From positions 1 to 63,282 of the IMG/VR virus record IMGVR_UViG_3300043772_000427: DNA of 63,282 bases; one strand, 5' to 3'. This DNA comes from a virus. This document shows, one piece after another, positions 29,031 through 38,356 of this stretch (position 1 is its first letter; each line of letters opens with the position of its first letter). Made by a program: the position numbers and the translations under genes. The notes under the pieces were generated by a model that saw nothing but the letters and a program-made list of their open reading frames with translations, was not told the DNA's origin and did no database searches.

Positions 29031-31895
29031 ATGAACGAACAATTTTTTGATAAGGTATTGCCAACGCAGGGCAACATTTGTGTAGTCGGAATCAAGGGTG
29101 ACTCAGTGCGCCCCAAATTCTCTGAGTACCTTAGTGAAGCGATTGACTTCATGAAGGACTTTGATGCTGGTGACTTCAACACATTTTTTGCGCTTGGGAC
29201 ATTTGAGGGGTATCAACGTAGGGCTAGTGCGTGTATTTTTATGCGCTCGTTCTTTGTTGACCTAGACTGCGGCCCTGATAAGCCGTATGCGGCGTGGGAA
29301 GACGGACTGATAGCATTGCACAAGTTTCTGTCCGATACTGAACTGCCGCAACCAATCATCGTAAACTCCGGTAACGGCATCCATGCTTACTGGCCTTTTA
29401 CTGCTGATGTACCTACGGACATTTGGAAACCGTACGCTGAAAAGTTTAAACAGTATTGTTTAGACAACGGCCTCATGATTGATGAGGTAGTTACGGCAGA
29501 TGCCGCAAGGATTCTTAGAGTCCCCGGCAGTCGCAATCTAAAACGCGCTCCGTTACCGGTTGAAGTCATACAGGACGGTGAGCCTACAGACTTTCAAGAC
29601 TGGGAAAGCCTGCTTGGTAAAGTTGAAAAAGCATTTGACTTGAGCCAAGTTGAAAAGGGTCTTGATGATGAGACTCAAGCGCTGTTCGACAAGATGAACG
29701 GCAATTATGAATACGTCTTCCAAAAGCTCGCGGAGGATAGCTTAGAAGGAGTAGGCTGTGGACAAATTAAATACATTCTCGAAAACGCGGCTAGTTGTCC
29801 AGAGCCGTTGTGGTACGCTGGACTATCTGTCGCCTCAAGGTGTGTTGATGGCGACACTGCCATACATCTCATGTCAGAAGACCACCCCGACTATTCGCGG
29901 GACGAAACTGAACGAAAAGCAGAGCAGTCAAGAAGTGAAGCGGCTTGGGCACACAGTTGCGACGCCTTTGAACGTGAGAACAGGGCTGGATGCGTTGGAT
30001 GCCCACACAAAGGAAAACTCGGAAAGTCAGGGCCTATTGCACTTGCCCGATCTATCAAACTCGCAGTTGAATATACCGAGTCCTCTGACGGAACTCCTGA
30101 CGATGAAGGAGGCGAAGCCGAAGATGAAGCGGAGCCAACTGGGGCCAAAAAGGATCCCAAGAACCTCTTAGTCTTTCCTGAGTTTCTTAAGCCATTCTTT
30201 CGCCCAATCAACGGCGGTGTGTACTTTCAACCAGCGCCACGAATAAACAAGGATGGCAAGAAAGTCCAAGACCCACCCGAGATGCTGACACCAAATGATG
30301 TGTATCCCATTCAGCGACTGTTCAGCCCCCACGATGGCGAGTGCTTAGTCATTCGCTTGCACTTACCACGAGATGCGTCTCGTGAATTTATGTTACCGCT
30401 GAAAGACATCGGCGCATTAGACAAACTCAAGGCAACCCTGCTATCTAACGGCGTTGCATTTGAACCCGCGCTCGCTCCCAAGTTTGCGAGCTATCTAATG
30501 AAGTGGACAAGTTATTTAATCAATACACAAAAGGCAGACATCATGCGAATCCAACAAGGCTGGACAGAAGATCACGAATCATTTGTTATCGGTACAAGCG
30601 AAGTATTTAAAGACGAGATCAGGCACTGCCCTCCGTCTCCCATGTCTAAGAACATTGTGCGCTATGTCAAGAAAAGCGGTACGTTTGAAGGCTGGCTTAC
30701 GGCGGCTCGTATGCTCAACGACCCGGGCTATGAGTTTCATGCGTTCACGCTACTGTGCGGATTTGCTACACCCTTGATGGAGTTCTCCAACGTCAACGGT
30801 ATTGTGCTTTCCTTGCATGGTGAGTCTGGCGTTGGTAAGACAGGCGCTTTGTATTCTGCAATGAGTATCTGGGGATCACCTGAAAGCTTGACTGTTAACG
30901 ATGCAACACCCAATGCGCTAACACAGCGCATGATTACCTCTAAGAATATTACGTTTGGTCTTGATGAGCAGACTAACTTGGACGGCAAAGTAGCATCTGA
31001 TGTGGTCTACAAAACTTCCGCTGGTCGCCCAAAGATTAGACTTCAGGCGTCATCCAACCAAGAACGTGAGTCAGAGTTCATCACCCGATTGATTGCGATT
31101 ATTACAACAAACAACTCACTGATCGATATTATTTCAACCTACAAGGCAAACACCAGCGCCGAAGAAATGCGTGTACTTGAGCCATACATGACTAGGCCAA
31201 ATGTTCAGGGGTATGAACTGACACTTGAGCGCGGCAAAGACATGTTTGATGCCTATCACTACCACTACGGCCATGCCGGTATACCCTATGTGCAAGAACT
31301 GTTGAAAGTTGGCAAGAAAGAGTTGACTCGTAGGATCCACATTGAGTACATGAATGTAGCGGACAAGTATTCAAAGAGTGGTGAGTATCGCTACATTGCC
31401 AGTTTGATTGCCAACGTCTACACCGCTGAGCGCATCCTGCGTGAACTGGGCTGGTTTGAGTTTGACATGGTTCGTATCATGAACGTAGTTGGCGGAGCGT
31501 TCAACGACATCATCAATGGTAAGCGCAAAGCTGACTCCAATACCCGCGAAGATGTTTTAGGTGACTTCATCAATAAGAACATTCAGAACATGCTGGTCGT
31601 GAACAACGGCAAGGTATCCACAGCACCTCGTGGCCCTCTGTACATCAGGGCTGAAGTTGAAGAAAGCACAATCTTTGTATCTACTTCTGCGCTCAAAGCG
31701 TATCTGCATGAGATCAAACTGGGTATCAAGGAGTTTGAGACTAAGCTAACAGATGCCGGTGTACTGAAAGGCAAGTTGCGCAAACAGATGGCGGCTGGAT
31801 GGTCTGACGCAGTTGGCAGTACAAACGTACAAGCCTATGCTTTTGAAACTGATCTGACTCACTTGATTAAAGATGAGCAAGAAACCACCGAGTGA
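29031..31895 (+). CDS. Primase-helicase fusion (AEP-like primase plus DUF927-like helicase, 954 aa)
   Basis: The N-terminal third looks like an archaeo-eukaryotic-type primase: FFVDLDCG (D77, D79), VNSGNGIHAYW (111-121, H118) and ARILRVPGSRNLK (159-171). A C-x11-C-x2-C cluster (CDAFERENRAGCVGC) in the 310-335 region may bind zinc. The C-terminal half has a P-loop GESGVGKT (597-604) and a downstream DEQTN Walker B-like segment, as in DUF927 helicases. One chain thus provides priming and unwinding, like T7 gp4 but built from different domains. No strong ribosome-binding site is seen. Confidence 0.85.
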   Translation: MNEQFFDKVLPTQGNICVVGIKGDSVRPKFSEYLSEAIDFMKDFDAGDFNTFFALGTFEGYQRRASACIFMRSFFVDLDCGPDKPYAAWEDGLIALHKFLSDTELPQPIIVNSGNGIHAYWPFTADVPTDIWKPYAEKFKQYCLDNGLMIDEVVTADAARILRVPGSRNLKRAPLPVEVIQDGEPTDFQDWESLLGKVEKAFDLSQVEKGLDDETQALFDKMNGNYEYVFQKLAEDSLEGVGCGQIKYILENAASCPEPLWYAGLSVASRCVDGDTAIHLMSEDHPDYSRDETERKAEQSRSEAAWAHSCDAFERENRAGCVGCPHKGKLGKSGPIALARSIKLAVEYTESSDGTPDDEGGEAEDEAEPTGAKKDPKNLLVFPEFLKPFFRPINGGVYFQPAPRINKDGKKVQDPPEMLTPNDVYPIQRLFSPHDGECLVIRLHLPRDASREFMLPLKDIGALDKLKATLLSNGVAFEPALAPKFASYLMKWTSYLINTQKADIMRIQQGWTEDHESFVIGTSEVFKDEIRHCPPSPMSKNIVRYVKKSGTFEGWLTAARMLNDPGYEFHAFTLLCGFATPLMEFSNVNGIVLSLHGESGVGKTGALYSAMSIWGSPESLTVNDATPNALTQRMITSKNITFGLDEQTNLDGKVASDVVYKTSAGRPKIRLQASSNQERESEFITRLIAIITTNNSLIDIISTYKANTSAEEMRVLEPYMTRPNVQGYELTLERGKDMFDAYHYHYGHAGIPYVQELLKVGKKELTRRIHIEYMNVADKYSKSGEYRYIASLIANVYTAERILRELGWFEFDMVRIMNVVGGAFNDIINGKRKADSNTREDVLGDFINKNIQNMLVVNNGKVSTAPRGPLYIRAEVEESTIFVSTSALKAYLHEIKLGIKEFETKLTDAGVLKGKLRKQMAAGWSDAVGSTNVQAYAFETDLTHLIKDEQETTE

Positions 31896-32097
31896 AGCGG
31901 CCCCACTCGACGAACCCGAGTGGCTTTTCCCCTACGAGTACATGCTTGTGGGGGAGAGTTTCTTTATCCCAACTATGCGCCCCGCATATATGGGCTACAT
32001 CATAGACACAACGTCTAAAAAAGTTGGAATAAAGATGAAGACTTTCACTTGCACCGAGAACGGCGTCCTCGGTGTTCGTTCTTGGCGCATGGGTTAG
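31873..32097 (+). CDS. Small protein at the end of the early strand (74 aa)
   Basis: It overlaps the primase-helicase end by 23 bases and its stop overlaps the stop of the convergent 2084-residue gene. Sequence is alpha/beta with PEWLFPYEYMLVGESFFIPT. Function unknown. No terminator is visible at this convergence point. Confidence 0.55.
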   Translation: MSKKPPSEAAPLDEPEWLFPYEYMLVGESFFIPTMRPAYMGYIIDTTSKKVGIKMKTFTCTENGVLGVRSWRMG

Positions 32098-35000
32098 GGT
32101 TCAACACCCATCATCTCAAAGTCTTCAATGATTCCACGCTTAACTAAGTTTTGGAACTTAACAACATTCTTAACAGCTTCCGTCCGTTCCTTGGGAGTCA
32201 GGCCCGGCATACGGCGGTAGATGTTTGCCTCTTCCCGCAACTTCTTCAAGTCTTGGTTGATTACTTTGTTGTAATGCTCAACTATGTACTCGTCCATGGG
32301 ATTCTTCTCAACGTATCGAGCGTACGCTTCTGGGTTTGAATCCTTGAACATGTTGAGCTTTTGTTGCTTAGTCAAGATTTGTTTCTCAACCTCTGAGAAC
32401 TGCCGTGCGTCAAAGTTTGACGGTGCGCCAAAAAAGCTATCAAAGAACACGGTGTCAGTCTTAGGATTAAATGCCTTCTCACCAGCCGCAAGCAAACCGT
32501 AGTTGTATCCAGTCTGCGCCAAACGCATCAGTCCATCGCCATAGTTATTGGCAAAGAAGTACATCGTGTTAGGACTCCAGTCCACTTTACCGTCCGTGAT
32601 TTCAGCCAGAGTACGTGCGGCAGACTTATACAACTCAGGGATGTTGTCGCCACCTGTGTAGGCATCTCCGTAGCGTGACTGACGGTTGTTATAAATCTCA
32701 CGACCTAGACCGTCAATGTTCATCACCCACTCAAGGAACGGACGCGCAACGGAAGGTGTAGCAGAGTCCATCGCCCATGCTGGGAAGTTGTCTATTGGAC
32801 TAATGCGCGAAACCGGCAGCGGCAAGAACGAATCCAAACCTGTCACAACAATGTTGCTAAGCGCAGTCTTAACAGATGAGTTGCCTGTAGCCAACGCCGC
32901 GATTTGTCCACCAGCAGATGCAAATGCGCCAAGTCCAAAGCCCCAAGGGATCTGGATGGGTGTATCCATGCCGGGAATATGGAAGCGAGCGTAACGTGAC
33001 CAGCGGTTTGCGTCATCAGTAGCAGTGCGGTTGCGGCCTAAATCATCATCGTCAGACAATGCCATAGACATCAAATAGATTGCACTACCCATACCAAGCA
33101 AGCCCAAGGTCATTGCGGTAGCGGCCTTCTTCTGGTCGTTGTACTTCTTCAAGAATTCAGCGCTAGCTACTTTATCTTTCTGAATGTACTCAGGCAGTTC
33201 TTTCAACGCATCTTTTGGGTCGCGTAGCATTGGGCCTAATGTTTCAATAGCCCTAACAGCACCAGTAGCGGCTGGACGGAAGAACATGAACGCCGCACCA
33301 GCGGCACGGCCCCACTCACCAACTTGTTCAAAGTTAGCAAGACCTTTAGCATAACCAGCAGCTTTGACTTGCGCATCGGCGGGGGAAAGATTTTCTGCCA
33401 GTGCTTGAGATTTGGCAATACGATACGCCGCAGTGCGGCTTGCCAATTCAAACATGTCGGTGTAAATGTCAACAAACTTGTCGATCTGATCCTTGGTCTT
33501 TAGGATGCCTGTGCGGTCAAGCGACTTCTGTAACTCTTTAAACTGACCCTTAGAAGAAAGACCAGCAAGATACGATACTTTGCCGCCCTGCTCGATGAAC
33601 TCAAGCATGTCACGTACATAGTCACTCTTCTTTGCCATTGCTCTAATTTGGTCAAACTTACCAGCTTCATACAGCGCGGCAACTTTAGCGGCGCGGAACA
33701 AACCACCATTTGCTACATTTGTAGCGATAGCGCCGATGTATTGCGCGGAAGCTTTTGGACCCATCTCAACACCAATTGAGTATGCGTTGGTCAGAGCATC
33801 GCGGAAGAAGTTAACTGGCGCGAACGCTATGTTGTAACGAGTATGCATCTGACCAACAGTGCTAGTAACGTGGTTCAGCATGTCAATGATTGGTTGAGAC
33901 TGCTCGTAAGTGCGGCGGATAGCGTTGCGTTGCGCCTTGTCATAGATCTCGATTACATCAATACTGCCATCTTTGTTGTAATGGAAGATGACGTTTTCTT
34001 TTTTCTCTTCGCCAATGTTTAAGTCTTTGTAGCGATCTGCAAATGGAATTGTTTTAGCGATCCTACCTTTAAGTAGTTGATTACCGTCTTTGTCTTTGGC
34101 TACGGCGTTCTTGATAGCAAGTGTTACGTCTCTACGGCCAGCACGCATAGCGGCACGCGTTGCATCAGTCAACGATTGGACGATAGAGTTATCGGAGTCA
34201 GTCTCACGACCTTCAAAAGAGTTTTGACCCTCTTGCATTTCACGGCCTAGACGGTTGCTATTGAAGTCAAGCATCGCATCAGCTTCATTGGTGTACTTTT
34301 CTTTACCAGCAAAAGGTACGTAGTTCTTCCAGCCGTAAAAGTCCACAATACTTTGCACGGGCGCTGACCAGTAGTTAGCTTCTTTGTTCAGCTCTTTTGT
34401 GGCGTCTTGCAGTTTGCGCATGGCGGCAATGACTTTGTCCACTTCTTTCCTGTTAGGATCACCCTCATAAGACTTAATGAAGTTCTTGATAGAGTTTGGT
34501 GTGTAGCCACCAATGACGTTGTACTCCTCATTGTCACGTTCAATAGACTTAGAACCGTTGGGGCTTGAGCCAGTTGGATCTTTATACTTAGCCACAACAT
34601 TATTAAGCGCATTGCGAGCGGTCTCAATCTGTGTCTTGTTCAATGTGCCAGACAACACTTCATCCATGATGCGCTCACGGAACCCGGCGGGGCTTAAGAT
34701 TTCATTACCAATCTTAAGAATCTTGTCATCCTTAAGCGGTACATTGAGCATGTACTTCACGTCACGACGTTCACCTTCGTGCAGACCCATCAGGTATACA
34801 TGTAAACGCTCGGTCGCTTCTTTGGTAGTCAAACCTGAAGCTTTAGCATACGCACCAATAGCACTCTGCATATCACTTGCTGGAGTATTTACTCTGGTTA
34901 AGTACAAGTCTTTGGCGCGTGAAGCAGCTAAGGCAATCTGTGTATAGATGTTGTTTAGTTTGCTACCGCTATAAATAATTTTACCGGCACGGGTCAAACC

Positions 35001-38000
35001 ATCTTCCCAGCTCTTAATTGCATAACGAGCATTTTGGAATTTAGTCACCAAGTTCATACCGCCTTGGCGCGTTGTAAACAATCTGCGCACCGCATTGATA
35101 CCGCTTGTCTCAGGCAGTTCATTACGCTTAATTGCTTCTTCAGTTGTTACATCAACTTTACCTTCAGCTTTTTGTGTAGTTGGAGCGGCTTTAGGAGCGG
35201 GAAGCGGTGCGCGTTCAATCCCGCCCTCTGGCACTTCAATAATACTTTCAAATGCGGTGAAGGCTTCGGACAGTAAGTTTGCTTTACCAAACGCGCCAGA
35301 TTTTGTAAACAGATTCTTTAAATTAAGAATCTCAATAACATTCTCTATAAACCTAGAGAGCGCACTGCGGTCTGGGGTAAGTGTGTACTCAAGTCCTGTG
35401 GCTGGATATTTTTTCAGCGCATCCTGAAACTCTGGGTTAGAAATCGCTTCACTAACAAACTCAAAAATGTTTTTGTACGCATTGGGGAACAACTCGGCAA
35501 GATCACTTGCCGTAAGTGCCATGATGTCATCAAGCTGGTTAGCCGCATCAATCTGCTCAGGCGTCAGGTTAGCAATATCGTTATTAGATACTCTATCAAG
35601 AATTTTTATTGTTGCGGCATGAACAAGCTCATGCAGTAGTGTAGTGGCTGTTGCGCCTTCTGGTGTCACTAAGATAGTGTCAGACTCTGGGTTGTACTGC
35701 GCAATGTCACCATCAGGCAGTGAGTCAACGTACTTGATCTTTGTCTTTAGTCCTAAACTTTTAATACGTGAAGCAACGAGTCGCTGAAGCTTTATAGCGA
35801 TTGTTTTATTAGGATTAGGAATTGAAGTAGACAACCAATTTAGCACTGCTCCAAGATCACCTTCTTTGATCTTATCAATCAAAGCATTGGGGACTTTCTT
35901 TTCGCCCGTAGGTTTAGCTTTCTTGCCTTCGCGCTTTTCTTTAATTTCACGTTGCGCACGCTCTTGAGACTCAGCTTCAGACTTTTTAAGTTGCGCTTCA
36001 CGTACATCAAGATAGGTCTTACCGGGAGCGGGAATGTAACCTTCTTGTACAAGCTTATCTGCAACTGCTTTAAAAGCCGTATCGTGATCTTCAGCGGTGG
36101 CGTTCTTTATGTCTTTTTGTTTGTCAGACAAAGTTTTGTTGTACAGCGCACGTTGCTCATCATTGAGCTGCTCCCATGTGGGGTACTCTAGCCTGTCACG
36201 AGATTTGTATGCTTGGCGGTTGCGCTCATAGATGCCGGCAGACGGATCAGCTTTAAGATCTTTGGGCTTACCTTGCGTCTCACGCAGTTGCTTGCGGTAT
36301 CTAACCAAAGCGCGACGCGCACTAGCGTGTTCTTGAGCAGTGTTGTTGCGGACGTTATCCAAATAGACCTGACGCTGGTCATCTGTAAGTTTCTCCCATG
36401 GCACAAGCACGGCACGCTTATCGTCAATCTGCTGTTTCAGATCGTTAAGCGCTTCGTTTACTGCTTCAACCTTAGCTTGTGGTGGCAGTGTTTCAAAGTT
36501 GTCTGGCAGGTCAGGCAGTTCTAACTCATTGCGCTCAAGCACGGCATCAAGACGAGCAGTGCCCAACTCCATACCAGCCGGAAGTTTTCCAGTTTGAAGC
36601 GCGTCATAAAGGTTTGCGCCGTCGTCATCTAGTTTGGCATACTCGCGCTCTTCGTCATACAAGTCAGCAACCTGTTTGACTTTCTCGTCCATTTCTTTTT
36701 TAACTTCTTCGGAAGGACCGGTCTTTACTGCAACGGACTCTGTTCCTTTTCCTTCAGCAGCACCTGTAACATCCGGTCCAGTAGAAACCACTCCATCTCG
36801 TTTAGCTTCTCCAGATCCCGGGGCGGGGGGAACGATGACGGTTGATTGTGGAGGTAGCGTAGTGCTCGTTCCAGCTGCTTCACTGACAGTTCCTGTAACA
36901 TCTTCCGCTCCCTTCGGGCTGATCTTAGATAACGCATCGTCAATCTTTGCTTTAAGTTCCGCGTTTTCTTTACGTTTTCTAGTGAGTTTGGATTTTTCAC
37001 CCGCATTAAGTGTAGTGCCGCGAGACTCTAGTTCTTTGATCTCAGCATCACGTTTATCGTAATCGGCCTGCATAGCGGCGACTTCTGCCGGTGCTCCAGT
37101 CTTAATTTCTGCCGGTGTTTCTACAACAGTGCCGGGCGCAACTTCTTCAAACTCAGTGCCAACGATTGAAGGCTTACCTTCTTTTTTAACTTCTGTTGTA
37201 GCGGGTTCTTCTACGACAGCTTCTTGTTTCTGTTGTTCCTCTTCGCGCTGCTTGAGTGCTTCTTGTCTTAGAACTTCATCACGTATTTGTTGATCTGTTT
37301 GACGGCCCCCAACGATGCCAGTTACTCCGCCCATACCAGCAGCGCCCAATGACGCCATAGCCGCAGTTTCGCCTAAGCCCGAAGTTAAATCACGATCAAG
37401 ACCAGCGGTGCGGGCTGCAATGTTTTGCGCAAGGCGACCACCAACTTCTTCAACGTTCTCACTAGGCAGTTCTTTAAGTGCGCCTGCAACACCACCACGT
37501 ATGATCCCTTTACCTGTTTTCTCGCCAGCAAGCACGCGCTCAAGCGCACTACCACCGGGCAAGAAACGATTTGCAAGAACAGACAGCGCGTAGCCCGATA
37601 CACCAGCGGCACGGGCTAAATTAATTGTCTCAGCCGCAGCGCGTTCAGCGGGCATTCTCTTAGACAACTCTGCGTAGATCTCGTCGTATGAGCCAGCGCC
37701 AATGTCTGCGCCTTGTTGTACTGCGCCAGTTTGAACAGCGGCAGTTGTACCAGACTTAATAGCGGCTTTCTTAGCGGCAGCTTCAGCGGCTTCTTTTGCC
37801 GTGCCTTTAGCTAGTTCTTTGGCTAACGTACTACCAGATGTAAGCGCGGCTGTACCACCACCTGTGATAGCGGCAGGGATAATCTGTGGAAGTTGCTCAG
37901 CTAAGAATGATGTCAACAGCGCTGGGTCAGAAACAGTCTCACCAAAAGCTGCTTTAAATGCGGCAAGTTGACCTTCTTTTTCTGCTTGCGCAACCTTCTC

Positions 38001-38348
38001 AGAGCGAGCCTTTTCACGAGCAAGCAAGGACGCGGACTTTAAGCCCTTTGCATATTCTTCAATGTCTTGACCAGCGCCCAATGCGCCCGTCTTAGAAAAG
38101 TCGCCTGTAGCTAAACCGTAGAGCTGACCGGGAAGTTGGACCAAACTGCCAATACCACCCAAACCAGCGGCCCCAATATCGGTAAACGCTTCACCAAAAG
38201 TACGCTCTGGGATTTTAGGCGCGGCAGGTTTAGGAGCAGGTCTTTGTCCTTGTGCATGAGTTGTATATGCCCATTGCCAAGCAGTGTTAGGGTCTGGCGC
38301 ATCTACTTCGTATGTTTTATTCCCAACATCTACTTGGTATGTAGGCAT
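32094..38348 (-). CDS. Giant polyvalent internal virion protein with zincin motif (2084 aa)
   Basis: It starts with MPTYQVDVGNKTYEVDAPDP, continues through Ala/Gly-rich hydrophobic stretches (about 60-340), long charged coiled coils (350-800), a zincin-like HELVH (906-910) after a TPEGATATTLL strand, and a long helical C-terminal part containing APVNFFRDALTNAY, typical of large polyvalent protein domains. Such proteins are packaged and ejected with the DNA, forming a conduit and delivering effector domains into the host. It is the last gene of the late strand. The zincin may cleave a host protein after ejection or process virion proteins. Confidence 0.8.
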   Translation of the reverse strand: MPTYQVDVGNKTYEVDAPDPNTAWQWAYTTHAQGQRPAPKPAAPKIPERTFGEAFTDIGAAGLGGIGSLVQLPGQLYGLATGDFSKTGALGAGQDIEEYAKGLKSASLLAREKARSEKVAQAEKEGQLAAFKAAFGETVSDPALLTSFLAEQLPQIIPAAITGGGTAALTSGSTLAKELAKGTAKEAAEAAAKKAAIKSGTTAAVQTGAVQQGADIGAGSYDEIYAELSKRMPAERAAAETINLARAAGVSGYALSVLANRFLPGGSALERVLAGEKTGKGIIRGGVAGALKELPSENVEEVGGRLAQNIAARTAGLDRDLTSGLGETAAMASLGAAGMGGVTGIVGGRQTDQQIRDEVLRQEALKQREEEQQKQEAVVEEPATTEVKKEGKPSIVGTEFEEVAPGTVVETPAEIKTGAPAEVAAMQADYDKRDAEIKELESRGTTLNAGEKSKLTRKRKENAELKAKIDDALSKISPKGAEDVTGTVSEAAGTSTTLPPQSTVIVPPAPGSGEAKRDGVVSTGPDVTGAAEGKGTESVAVKTGPSEEVKKEMDEKVKQVADLYDEEREYAKLDDDGANLYDALQTGKLPAGMELGTARLDAVLERNELELPDLPDNFETLPPQAKVEAVNEALNDLKQQIDDKRAVLVPWEKLTDDQRQVYLDNVRNNTAQEHASARRALVRYRKQLRETQGKPKDLKADPSAGIYERNRQAYKSRDRLEYPTWEQLNDEQRALYNKTLSDKQKDIKNATAEDHDTAFKAVADKLVQEGYIPAPGKTYLDVREAQLKKSEAESQERAQREIKEKREGKKAKPTGEKKVPNALIDKIKEGDLGAVLNWLSTSIPNPNKTIAIKLQRLVASRIKSLGLKTKIKYVDSLPDGDIAQYNPESDTILVTPEGATATTLLHELVHAATIKILDRVSNNDIANLTPEQIDAANQLDDIMALTASDLAELFPNAYKNIFEFVSEAISNPEFQDALKKYPATGLEYTLTPDRSALSRFIENVIEILNLKNLFTKSGAFGKANLLSEAFTAFESIIEVPEGGIERAPLPAPKAAPTTQKAEGKVDVTTEEAIKRNELPETSGINAVRRLFTTRQGGMNLVTKFQNARYAIKSWEDGLTRAGKIIYSGSKLNNIYTQIALAASRAKDLYLTRVNTPASDMQSAIGAYAKASGLTTKEATERLHVYLMGLHEGERRDVKYMLNVPLKDDKILKIGNEILSPAGFRERIMDEVLSGTLNKTQIETARNALNNVVAKYKDPTGSSPNGSKSIERDNEEYNVIGGYTPNSIKNFIKSYEGDPNRKEVDKVIAAMRKLQDATKELNKEANYWSAPVQSIVDFYGWKNYVPFAGKEKYTNEADAMLDFNSNRLGREMQEGQNSFEGRETDSDNSIVQSLTDATRAAMRAGRRDVTLAIKNAVAKDKDGNQLLKGRIAKTIPFADRYKDLNIGEEKKENVIFHYNKDGSIDVIEIYDKAQRNAIRRTYEQSQPIIDMLNHVTSTVGQMHTRYNIAFAPVNFFRDALTNAYSIGVEMGPKASAQYIGAIATNVANGGLFRAAKVAALYEAGKFDQIRAMAKKSDYVRDMLEFIEQGGKVSYLAGLSSKGQFKELQKSLDRTGILKTKDQIDKFVDIYTDMFELASRTAAYRIAKSQALAENLSPADAQVKAAGYAKGLANFEQVGEWGRAAGAAFMFFRPAATGAVRAIETLGPMLRDPKDALKELPEYIQKDKVASAEFLKKYNDQKKAATAMTLGLLGMGSAIYLMSMALSDDDDLGRNRTATDDANRWSRYARFHIPGMDTPIQIPWGFGLGAFASAGGQIAALATGNSSVKTALSNIVVTGLDSFLPLPVSRISPIDNFPAWAMDSATPSVARPFLEWVMNIDGLGREIYNNRQSRYGDAYTGGDNIPELYKSAARTLAEITDGKVDWSPNTMYFFANNYGDGLMRLAQTGYNYGLLAAGEKAFNPKTDTVFFDSFFGAPSNFDARQFSEVEKQILTKQQKLNMFKDSNPEAYARYVEKNPMDEYIVEHYNKVINQDLKKLREEANIYRRMPGLTPKERTEAVKNVVKFQNLVKRGIIEDFEMMGVEP

Positions 38349-38356
38349 TCTTTACC

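Noticed and set aside
7357-32097. Integrase, excisionase or CI-type repressor for lysogeny
   Set aside because: No tyrosine or serine recombinase motif and no repressor/integrase pair found; the HTH protein at 28640 is alone and embedded in the replication operon.
32094-32097. Bidirectional terminator between the convergent early and late strands
   Set aside because: The two stop codons overlap and no stem-loop with T-tract is visible at or near this point.
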